Part shown: in pieces, positions 39,294 through 44,740 of the stretch
How positions within the stretch are numbered: position 1 is the first letter of the stretch
How the letters are laid out: each line of letters opens with the position of its first letter
Origin: a virus
Direction: 5' to 3' (one strand)
DNA: 44,740 nucleotides
IMG/VR virus record: IMGVR_UViG_3300037808_001443
Span: 1 to 44,740 of that record
The notes under the pieces: generated by a model
The model's input: only the letters and a program-made list of their open reading frames with translations
Told to the model about the DNA's origin: nothing
Databases searched by the model: none
Made by a program: the position numbers and the translations under genes

Positions 39294-39877
39294 ATCGACG
39301 CCCCCCCGTTCAAAAGCGTGAGCACCACCCGCGCCACCTCTACTTGCGCAAGCCGCTCAGCATGCACCGAGGGCGCCATGAGTTGAGCGCGGAGCACGCC
39401 GATCGACAACTCCCGCAGACCTGGAAGGCTCAACGGGTCCGGCTGCACCAGCAGGGGCAGCTGTTCGGGCTCGAGTTCGGGCTCGAGCTCGGGCTCAACT
39501 GGTTCGTTTTTTTGCTGCAGCTCGCGCTTAATTTCGGCCGCCTTCTGTTGCTCCCAGGCTGAAACCATGTCGATCGCGGAGTTGTAGCTCACGCCCAGCT
39601 CACGAACGAGATCACCATCCCCTCCCCCCTCTCGGAGGATCTCGGAGGCCTTGAGCCAAGCCTCATCACCGCGCCCCACCTTACGATGGCGAACGCCTCC
39701 GAACGCCTCCACCTCGCGCCGCCACTTGTAAAGGGTGGCGGGCGCAACATCGATCTGTTGTAGAATCTCTTTGGTAGTCCACCCGTCAGCGATCATCGAT
39801 TGAACATAGACCCGCCGGCCCCTGCTGGCCCGCCTCCTACCGTTAACCCCGTTCACTCCATTCAGATTGACTTCCAC
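39290..39877 (-). CDS. Double helix-turn-helix protein with Glu/Pro repeat (195 aa)
   Basis: A GTG start at 39877 is chosen because GGAGGTG lies five bases upstream. Residues 25-55 form an HTH (WTTKEILQQIDVAPATLYKW) of the kind found in small terminases and transposase-type regulators, and a second HTH-like region follows (LVRELGVSYNSAIDMVSAWE). Next come KAAEIKRELQQKN, which contains the dispersed repeat, and EPELEPELEPEQL, an acidic repeat. The C-terminal third is helical. It probably binds DNA as a regulator of the replication operon. Confidence 0.68.
   Translation of the reverse strand: MEVNLNGVNGVNGRRRASRGRRVYVQSMIADGWTTKEILQQIDVAPATLYKWRREVEAFGGVRHRKVGRGDEAWLKASEILREGGGDGDLVRELGVSYNSAIDMVSAWEQQKAAEIKRELQQKNEPVEPELEPELEPEQLPLLVQPDPLSLPGLRELSIGVLRAQLMAPSVHAERLAQVEVARVVLTLLNGGASI
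39507..39550 (-). repeat. Dispersed repeat, copy D (coding)
   Basis: Inside the HTH gene, read on the - strand: CAACAGAAGGCGGCC, GAAATTAAGCGCGAGCTGC, AGCAAAAAAAC. Encodes QQKAAEIKRELQQKN. Related to copy E over 30 bases and to copies A-C over GCGCGAGCTGCAGCA. Confidence 0.7.
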
Positions 39878-39978
39878 TAGTTCACCTCCCACGCTCTACG
39901 GATGAATTTTGGCAAAAGCGCCACAGCGACACCCAGCGCAAACACCGCGCCAACCAGGACAACCTCGTGCAGCCTCAT
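39877..39978 (-). CDS. 33-residue membrane protein in overlapping chain
   Basis: ATG at 39978 overlaps the nuclease stop (ATGA) and its TAG shares a G with the next GTG start (TAGTG). The product is MRLHEVVLVGAVFALGVAVA followed by LLPKFIRRAWEVN: one membrane helix with a basic tail. The double overlap strongly supports a real gene although it is very short. Function unknown. Confidence 0.65.
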   Translation of the reverse strand: MRLHEVVLVGAVFALGVAVALLPKFIRRAWEVN

Positions 39979-40946
39979 GAGTTCACTACCTTCACCGTGA
40001 TCCGGTCGAACGCAGATCCGCGATCCATGTATTGAGAGTGCAGCTCAGGATGATCGCCCTGGAAGGCCTTGGAGTTAAACCTCAGGCGCCCCTGCTGGTG
40101 GCTGATGGTGACGCGCGCGGCGTCGCTCTTTGCGACCCTGTGCCCGGCGAGCTGGGCGCGTAGCTCGTTCTCGATCTCACTCTTTCGCGCCTTCAGCTGA
40201 TCGATCTCTCGCTTCACCTGCTGGTGCTCAACCGCTAGACCCTCGACGGCCTCGCATGCTTCGATCTCGCCCTCCCTCTCGGAATAGGTGATCCGCAGAG
40301 CCTCAGTGCAGCCCGCCGAACCATCCACCGGTGGGGGCGTCTTGGTGACGACATAGCGATCGAACCACTCGAGAAGAGCGGGGATCACCTCTGACGTGTA
40401 GCGGGGATCGCGCGGCACCTCCTCAACGTGAAGCTGTGCGCAGTTGTTCTCGATGGCATACCAGAGATGATCAAGGCTATGGATGAACCTGAACACCTCT
40501 TCAGACGCCTGAACCCCGACAAGATAACCAACATCCAGATCACGCGCTGCCAGGTAGTGCTGAAGCTGCAGCCGGTGAAAAGGATGGCCACCGCTTGGCC
40601 ACCGCTTGCGGTTGTTCGCGGTCTTGATCTCAACCAGCCCCGCGATCATCCCGCTGGCCAGATCGTAGGCCTCGAAGTCAATCGAGAAACTCAACCGGGG
40701 CTCATTGGTAAACCGCCCAGTTTCCTGGAACGGTGGCTTGACTTCCATCTTTAGCCGCTCGGCCGCCACCTGTGCGATCCATGGCTCAAGGCGTCGCCCT
40801 CGGGCCATGGCTTCATTATCCGGAATGTCTCGACCATGCACTATCCGAACCCATGCGTCATGCGGGCTTCCGTATGGACAGAGCCCCAAAATCTGGGCCA
40901 CCAAGCTACCGCCGATAGTCCCGGCTCGCCCTCCTAGTTCGTTCAT
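39975..40946 (-). CDS. YqaJ-type viral recombinase nuclease (323 aa)
   Basis: The start at 40946 (MNELGGRAG) follows GGGGAG. The N-terminal domain matches YqaJ nucleases: GTIGGSLVAQILGLCPYGSP, ARGRRLEPWIAQ, the acidic Asp90 (SFSIDFEA) and the PD-(D/E)XK core LVEIKTANN (Glu106, Lys108). The C-terminal third is helical coiled coil (HQQVKREIDQLKARKSEIEN). It would resect DNA ends in phage recombination, partnering the annealing protein. Spacing to the RuvC-like gene is a single base. Confidence 0.85.
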   Translation of the reverse strand: MNELGGRAGTIGGSLVAQILGLCPYGSPHDAWVRIVHGRDIPDNEAMARGRRLEPWIAQVAAERLKMEVKPPFQETGRFTNEPRLSFSIDFEAYDLASGMIAGLVEIKTANNRKRWPSGGHPFHRLQLQHYLAARDLDVGYLVGVQASEEVFRFIHSLDHLWYAIENNCAQLHVEEVPRDPRYTSEVIPALLEWFDRYVVTKTPPPVDGSAGCTEALRITYSEREGEIEACEAVEGLAVEHQQVKREIDQLKARKSEIENELRAQLAGHRVAKSDAARVTISHQQGRLRFNSKAFQGDHPELHSQYMDRGSAFDRITVKVVNS

Positions 40947-40947
40947 T

Positions 40948-41520
40948 CTACTCCCCTTTCTTTGGCGGGCTGGCGTGCGCGCCGTTCGTGTTGATCTGCC
41001 TGTATGCGTAAAGAGCCAGGAGCCCCGCGTCCGCGATACCGTCGTGTGGTTTTCGCGCGCGCTCACTGCGTCGCAGGTCCAGGCCTGGCAATAGGCGGCC
41101 AGCGGAGATCACTGATCTCCCCTTATCCCTTCCTTGCCCTGGTGCCCCTGCTGTCATTGGCTTGTACCAAGTCGCCGGCGCTACCGTGAGATAGGGCCAC
41201 CCCATACCGGAGACGATGCCCTCCCATAGCCCGCCGCTGCGACCTAAGCTGTGACAGGCCTGGCGACCCTGAGAGCGCGCGCTGGTCGACTCGATGACGA
41301 CTAGATCCGGTTTGTCGTACTCGCCTAGGCCCGCCTCGTACGTTCTCGCCGGGAGCATTCGCAAGGCCTCAACCATCCCCCGGACGTCGTAGACTGTTCT
41401 TTTGCCCTTGGTGCCCCTAGGCACGGTGACAACAGGAACAGGCACAGAGAGCACCGGCTTGCCGTCGACCAACGCCACAAGAGCCCCGTCCAGCCCTGGA
41501 TCTATCCCCACGGTCAACAT
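40948..41520 (-). CDS. RuvC-like Holliday junction resolvase (190 aa)
   Basis: RNase H-fold signature with acidic residues in order: Asp7 (TVGIDPGLDG), Glu77 (LVVIEST), and Asp160/Asp164 (HDGIADAG). Length is close to bacterial RuvC (about 170-190). It would cut four-way junctions and branched DNA produced in recombination and before packaging. Its start overlaps the end of the DnaC-type gene. Confidence 0.83.
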   Translation of the reverse strand: MLTVGIDPGLDGALVALVDGKPVLSVPVPVVTVPRGTKGKRTVYDVRGMVEALRMLPARTYEAGLGEYDKPDLVVIESTSARSQGRQACHSLGRSGGLWEGIVSGMGWPYLTVAPATWYKPMTAGAPGQGRDKGRSVISAGRLLPGLDLRRSERARKPHDGIADAGLLALYAYRQINTNGAHASPPKKGE

Positions 41521-42377
41521 CGGCGCCGCCAGTCAGATCCAGAAACCTGAAGCATAAACCGCCCGCCGCCCGTGATGCCGAAGATCCGAGAGGTCGCGCG
41601 AATCCCTAGAACGTCCTCGAGATGGATCCCGCTGCTACCGTCTACGGTCGCATTGGTTGTGATGATGCAGCGTAAGCCCGGCGGCAGACAGTCGAGCATG
41701 TGAGTTGCTTGACCTTTTGCCCAGTCAGTGGTCGAGCCGTCTCCAAAGTCATCGACGACCACGACACCGTCAGAGCCTAAAACTTCAGCCCAGATCTCCC
41801 TCTCGCTGTATGCCGATTTCCCGCCGTAGGTGCTGCGGATCTTGTCTAGCAGGGACTGCCAGCGAACCCAGCGAACTGACACCCGTTGAGCAAGTAGGCG
41901 CCGGGCCAGATTGTACGCTAGGAACGACTTACCTGTGCCCGGCTTGCCTGTGAGGACTAGCGAATCATAACCGCCGTCACTAAGAGAGCCGGCCCACGCG
42001 TCAGAGATCGCGATCACATCGGCCTTTGCTGCCTTGTAGTCAAAGTGCTTGCCGTAGAACTTACTAGGAAGCGCCGCACGAGCGAAGCGCGCCGCGCGCC
42101 GACGAAGCGGCCGGCAGTCGTCACACCGTCTGGCCGTCCGGGTCTCAGAGTCAACGATCCACCCGTCACCCTGGTGGCACTCCTGACACCCTCCGGTGTA
42201 GGGCGGGCGGATCTTAACTAGAACGGTCTCACCTGTCGCATCGAACTCCAGGTGATCATTTGTCCAGCGGGCTGGCGCCGGGGGTGGAGAGGCGACAACG
42301 TCCGGCGGAGCTTCTGCCGATCGCCTCTCTCTCATGATGTTGATCAACTCGTCGCCGATAGTCTGTAAGGTCTTCAT
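41514..42377 (-). CDS. DnaC-type helicase loader ATPase with zinc finger (287 aa)
   Basis: The N-terminal zinc finger has Cys64-x-x-Cys67 and Cys85-x-x-Cys88. The AAA+ domain has Walker A LTGKPGTGKS (residues 142-151), Walker B VVVVDDFG (Asp209-Asp210), sensor I CIITTN, and a likely arginine finger in RATSRIFG. It would load the host replicative helicase at the phage origin. It directly follows the initiator gene (ATGA overlap), the lambda O/P-like arrangement. Confidence 0.85.
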   Translation of the reverse strand: MKTLQTIGDELINIMRERRSAEAPPDVVASPPPAPARWTNDHLEFDATGETVLVKIRPPYTGGCQECHQGDGWIVDSETRTARRCDDCRPLRRRAARFARAALPSKFYGKHFDYKAAKADVIAISDAWAGSLSDGGYDSLVLTGKPGTGKSFLAYNLARRLLAQRVSVRWVRWQSLLDKIRSTYGGKSAYSEREIWAEVLGSDGVVVVDDFGDGSTTDWAKGQATHMLDCLPPGLRCIITTNATVDGSSGIHLEDVLGIRATSRIFGITGGGRFMLQVSGSDWRRRC

Positions 42378-43177
42378 CTGTGCGCCTCGTATTTCACGCC
42401 CGATCGGAGTTCCTCGAGAACCCGTCTCATCCTCTCCTCTTCTTTGCGGGCTGAGATGTCAGGGTCTGGAGTTGGCGCGGCCTGGCCCCGCTTGGCCTGG
42501 AGTGTGTCTAGTATGTATCTGATCTGAATGAGCGCCCACGGCCGACCCCGTTTGAACGCAGCCTCGGCGCGGCTAGCAACTTCGGAGACAGCGAGAGAGA
42601 TCTGGATCTCTGAGTAACGACCACCGAGATCAGCTATGCCTCTCTCGATGGATGCGTCGCCTGCGGATCTCGACTGTCGACAATAGTCTCGCTCAGCCTT
42701 CAGCAGGCGCTGGACCGCGCTGCTGTCTCGCGCGATCACCGTAGGAGCTTCTTCTACCTTTATAATAGAGAGAGGTTTCTGTTTATTTAAAAGGGGCGGC
42801 CGCTGGCCACAGTTTTGAAGCCTCTGGCCACAGTCACTGTGGCCGCTGGCCACACGGTCAGGCCGGTCTACCTGTGGCCGCTGGCCACGATCACTGTGGC
42901 CGCTGGCCACGCCTGCCAATGGTATCGGGAGCGATATCGATCGGCCGACCCTTGAGAATAAGCCCGCCCTCTCCAGAGCCGTCAGCGCTCGACTGATCGA
43001 AGAGCGGCACGCGTCAACGAGATCGCGCAGAGATTCAGCGGAGTAGATCACGACCGACCCATCAGGCCCAGCCTTGACAGCCAGCGCGACAAGGACAGCC
43101 TTTTGGATCAGTGCACTAGAACGAGGGGCGGGAGCACAGGCCACCGTCCGCACCCACCTCAACGCCTCGGCGCTCAA
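42374..43177 (-). CDS. Replication initiator, winged-helix (lambda O-like), with internal origin (267 aa)
   Basis: The start is uncertain: a TTG at 43177 overlaps the previous stop, and GTG codons downstream are alternatives. The N-terminal third is a winged helix (AESLRDLVDACRSSISRALT then ALERAGLFSRVGR). Residues about 85-130 are encoded by the iteron cluster (42796-42910) and have a repetitive sequence (VASGHSDRGQRP, VASGHSDCGQRL, CGQRPP). The C-terminal part is helical (LLKAERDYCRQSRSAGDASI) and probably contacts the loader. Iterons inside the initiator gene match the lambda O design. Confidence 0.75.
   Translation of the reverse strand: MSAEALRWVRTVACAPAPRSSALIQKAVLVALAVKAGPDGSVVIYSAESLRDLVDACRSSISRALTALERAGLFSRVGRSISLPIPLAGVASGHSDRGQRPQVDRPDRVASGHSDCGQRLQNCGQRPPLLNKQKPLSIIKVEEAPTVIARDSSAVQRLLKAERDYCRQSRSAGDASIERGIADLGGRYSEIQISLAVSEVASRAEAAFKRGRPWALIQIRYILDTLQAKRGQAAPTPDPDISARKEEERMRRVLEELRSGVKYEAHR
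42745..42795. other. AT-rich segment beside iterons (possible unwinding element)
   Basis: CTTTATAATAGAGAGAGG and TTTCTGTTTATTTAAAAGG form the most AT-rich stretch of this gene and directly border the iterons, as in lambdoid origins. Function is inferred. Confidence 0.55.
42796..42910. repeat. Origin iterons: dyad repeats TGTGGCCGCTGGCCAC
   Basis: Three perfect 16-bp copies at 42838-42853, 42873-42888 and 42895-42910 plus two degenerate copies (42796-42810 and 42821-42833). Each has GTGGCC and GGCCAC around a central GCT, so each is itself a dyad. Two copies are preceded by TCAC. The neighbouring AT-rich segment completes an origin-like layout. Confidence 0.82.
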
Positions 43178-43446
43178 TTTAACGGGCCGATCAGCTTACC
43201 ACGGAGCGGACAGTGCTCCCTGTAGATCACGCCGTTACGCTCGAGCCATCCAAGGGAACGCCACAGCGTTACCCGTGTCATACACAAGACGTCTAAAAGA
43301 TCAGGGATATCCAGACGCACCGGCCCGCAGTTGTGATCAACCCTTCTGCAGATTTCAAGATAGACGGCCTTGAGGCCTAACGGTGAGACCCCCTCACGGC
43401 TCTGCGGCTCAAAGCGTCGCCGGCGTGACTCCTCATTAACTAACAT
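43174..43446 (-). CDS. Winged-helix DNA-binding protein (90 aa)
   Basis: The ATG at 43446 follows a near-ideal GAGGAGGTG ribosome site; a GTG at 43473 is in frame but has none. Residues 15-75 look like a winged helix (PLGLKAVYLEICRRVDHNCG, LDIPDLLDVLCMTRVTLWRS, LGWLERNGVIYREH). Probably a regulator or a replication accessory. It lies between repressor and initiator in the leftward operon. Confidence 0.68.
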   Translation of the reverse strand: MLVNEESRRRRFEPQSREGVSPLGLKAVYLEICRRVDHNCGPVRLDIPDLLDVLCMTRVTLWRSLGWLERNGVIYREHCPLRGKLIGPLN

Positions 43447-43480
43447 CGCGATCACCTCCTCTCGGTGTTTCACGATGTTA

Positions 43481-43497
43481 CGGGCAGCAGCTGCCCG
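43481..43497. promoter_or_regulatory. Perfect 8-bp inverted repeat, operator/attenuator
   Basis: CGGGCAGC-A-GCTGCCCG lies between the repressor stop and the next gene. As RNA it can form a hairpin with a 5-base loop; as DNA it could be an operator. Confidence 0.5.
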
Positions 43498-43508
43498 CGA
43501 TCAACACA

Positions 43509-43541
43509 ATTCGATCATTGTGATCAAATATTGTTCAACCG
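43509..43541. promoter_or_regulatory. AT-rich operator-like sequence with GATC sites
   Basis: ACAAT and ATTGT arms flank TCGATC, followed by GTGATC and GTTCAAC. The AT-rich patch lies partly over the end of the repressor gene and may contain the promoter for the wHTH-initiator part of the operon. Confidence 0.4.
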
Positions 43542-43888
43542 CTACCGATGAGAGGGCTGATCGCTTCGTCGATAATTCGCTGAGCGCGGGTGACCATTAA
43601 CGAGCCACGCTTCAGCATGCTGAGCCCTGCCTTGAGTGTCTTCTTCTCCCCTTCTTTGGGTGCAGACTCTGGCACAAAGTAATCGATATCAACCCTCAGC
43701 GCCCTGGCTAAAAGGATTAGAGTAAAGGCATCACAGCCGGTATTGCCCAGCTCTAACTTTGAGAGGGTCGGCCGGTTTATGTTCAACAGCTCACAGAGCT
43801 CGGTCTGAGTTAAGCCTAGAGCCTGGCGCGCCTCGACAACGCGAGGGCCGAAAAAATCCCTGTACATTTTCTGATCATTCGTGTTCAC
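43535..43888 (-). CDS. XRE-family repressor (117 aa)
   Basis: A GTG start at 43888 (MNTNDQK) after AAGGGG is preferred; ATG at 43867 is the alternative. The N-terminal helix-turn-helix is typical XRE/Cro-C1: VVEARQALGLTQTELCELLN, NINRPTLSKLELGNTGCDAF, ALRVDIDYFV. The C-terminal tail is basic (KAGLSMLKRGSLMVTRAQRI). It faces the XRE gene at 44036 across a shared operator region and is the likely lysogeny repressor, heading the replication operon. Confidence 0.75.
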   Translation of the reverse strand: MNTNDQKMYRDFFGPRVVEARQALGLTQTELCELLNINRPTLSKLELGNTGCDAFTLILLARALRVDIDYFVPESAPKEGEKKTLKAGLSMLKRGSLMVTRAQRIIDEAISPLIGSG

Positions 43889-44035
43889 TTATTGCACACC
43901 CCTTCTAATGTCTGGCTGAGTAAATATGATCAATCGGCGCGCGCTACGTCAAGCAACAAAAGGCCCACAGAACCTGTACAGAAACCTCACTAAACCCGAA
44001 CACCCGTCAGCGTTGACGGCTATCGAGGCTGAACG
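43889..44035. promoter_or_regulatory. Divergent switch region between two XRE genes
   Basis: Contains TGATCA words near 43871-43876 and 43927-43932, a GTGTGCA word (43893-43899, - strand), the perfect palindrome CTGTACAG (43974-43981), and the inverted repeat CCGTCA-GCGT-TGACGG (44004-44019) just before the rightward start. These are candidate operators for the two regulators. Confidence 0.6.
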
Positions 44036-44338
44036 GTGAAAAGATGTAAAAGGAGAGTGAGGGCCAAGCGGCTCGGATTTATTTTCAAAAACGCAAGAGA
44101 ATTGCAAGGGTTTACCCAGGTGGATGTGGCCGCGTGGCTGAACTGGAGCCGCGCTAAGGTCTCCAGAATTGAGCAGGGTGTGAGCCTCCGGCTGTGCGCA
44201 TTTGATGCACGCGCGCTCTGCAGGATCCTCGGCCTCGACTTAGAGAGAACGATCACAGGTGCCGCAGTTGCGGACACCACAACACAGGAAGCCCGCAAGC
44301 TCGACGCCAGCCGGCTAGCGGGAATCAGAGAGGAGTGA
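44036..44338 (+). CDS. XRE-family regulator, Cro-like (100 aa)
   Basis: A GTG start at 44036. A very basic N-terminus (KRCKRRVRAKRLGF) is followed by an XRE helix-turn-helix: FTQVDVAAWLNWSRAKVSRI, where helix 3 is SRAKVSR. The C-terminal third is helical and acidic (TTTQEARKLDASRLAGIREE). First gene of the rightward SSB-integrase operon; probably controls the switch opposite the repressor. Three bases separate its stop from the ssb start. Confidence 0.72.
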   Translation: MKRCKRRVRAKRLGFIFKNARELQGFTQVDVAAWLNWSRAKVSRIEQGVSLRLCAFDARALCRILGLDLERTITGAAVADTTTQEARKLDASRLAGIREE

Positions 44339-44341
44339 GAG

Positions 44342-44740
44342 ATGGGAAGCATTAATAAGGTGATCTTGATCGGCCGACTAGGCGCCGATCCAGAACTACG
44401 AGACGCGGGAGGCTCTCAGGTGTGCGGCTTACGAATCGCAACGTCTGAGAACTGGACCGATCGAGACGGCGAGCGCCGAGAGATGACAGAGTGGCACGAT
44501 GTGAGCGTCTGGGGCAAACAGGCAGAAAGCTGCGCGCGCTTCCTCCAGAAGGGTCGAGAGGTCTGCATCGAGGGGCAACTCACAAGCAGGGAGGCCACGA
44601 ACAGGGAGGGGTCTACCGTTAGGTACTGGTCAATTAAGGCCCGGAGTGTCACGTTCCTAGGCTCAATGCGCGACGACCAGGGAGCCAGCCAAGGCAACCA
44701 AGGCAACCAAGGCAACCAAGGCAACCAAGGCAACCAAGGC
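44342..44740 (+). CDS. ssb: Single-stranded DNA-binding protein, N-terminal part
   Basis: This is the 5' part of the gene completed at 1-205. The ATG follows GAGTGAGAG. The OB-fold is clear: SINKVILIGRLGADPELRDA, CGLRIATSENWTDRDGERRE, TEWHDVSVWGKQAESCARFL, REVCIEGQLTSREATNREGS. With the joined 3' part the length is 158 residues, normal for a homotetrameric SSB. It lies between the Cro-like regulator and the excisionase/integrase genes. Confidence 0.93.
   Translation, partial: MGSINKVILIGRLGADPELRDAGGSQVCGLRIATSENWTDRDGERREMTEWHDVSVWGKQAESCARFLQKGREVCIEGQLTSREATNREGSTVRYWSIKARSVTFLGSMRDDQGASQGNQGNQGNQGNQGNQG
44614..44740. repeat. Second copy of the 127-bp terminal repeat
   Basis: Identical to 1-127 (checked base by base), including the five AACCAAGGC units. 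Confidence 0.95.

Overview
This window is the complete genome of a temperate, tailed bacteriophage (siphovirus type), recovered as a circular assembly. The first 127 bases are repeated exactly as the last 127 bases, and one gene (ssb) reads across the joint, so the unique length is 44,613 bp. Base composition is GC-rich (about 60% by eye). Evidence for a phage: terminase, portal, protease/scaffold, capsid, tape measure with a frameshifted tail chaperone, and endolysin. Evidence for lysogeny: a tyrosine integrase and two divergent XRE regulators. The M15-type endolysin followed by spanin-like membrane proteins points to a Gram-negative host. The host genus cannot be read from the sequence. The head genes (DUF935-type portal, Mu I-like protease, MuF-like minor head protein) resemble Mu-type heads, but I see no contractile sheath, so the tail is probably long and flexible.

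Layout: (1) 44.0 kb through the joint to 3.8 kb, + strand: XRE regulator, SSB, small HTH protein, integrase, then two small-gene cassettes driven by near-identical promoter/leader copies, an HTH protein and a truncated AbiEi-like HTH gene. (2) 3.75-12.7 kb, - strand: head-tail connector, tail terminator candidate, tail tube candidate, G/GT tail chaperones with a -1 frameshift, tape measure, and distal tail genes. (3) 12.8-17.2 kb, + strand: unknown protein, M15 endolysin, five small membrane proteins (holin/spanin candidates), calcineurin-like phosphoesterase. (4) 17.3-21.2 kb, - strand: a 1070-residue tail hub/tip candidate and a companion. (5) 21.5-22.9 kb, + strand: small protein, candidate ssDNA-annealing protein, small ORF. 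(6) 22.9-35.2 kb, - strand: fibres, structural proteins, MuF-like protein, capsid, protease with nested scaffold, portal, ParB-like protein. (7) 35.2-37.4 kb, + strand: small and large terminase. (8) 37.6-43.9 kb, - strand: repressor, wHTH protein, replication initiator with internal iterons (origin), DnaC-type loader, RuvC-like resolvase, YqaJ-type nuclease, small membrane protein, HTH protein, DNA methyltransferase and a J-domain protein.

How it works together: the 43.9-44.0 kb region is a divergent switch between a leftward repressor-plus-replication operon and a rightward SSB/integration operon. The initiator carries its own origin and the DnaC-type protein would load host helicase. The YqaJ-type nuclease, annealing protein and SSB form a recombination set, and the RuvC-like enzyme resolves junctions. 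Structural genes lie in three separate leftward blocks in a non-canonical order, with lysis genes and the annealing operon inserted in the opposite direction.

Most notable: the GGGAAAA frameshift site in exact phase; dyad iterons inside the initiator gene; a dispersed hairpin-forming repeat found both in genes and just after stop codons; duplicated promoter-leader cassettes; a probable leaderless start for the tail hub gene; a nested scaffold start; an eight-fold fibre repeat; and strong GATC enrichment. No tRNA, rRNA, CRISPR array or insertion sequence was seen.
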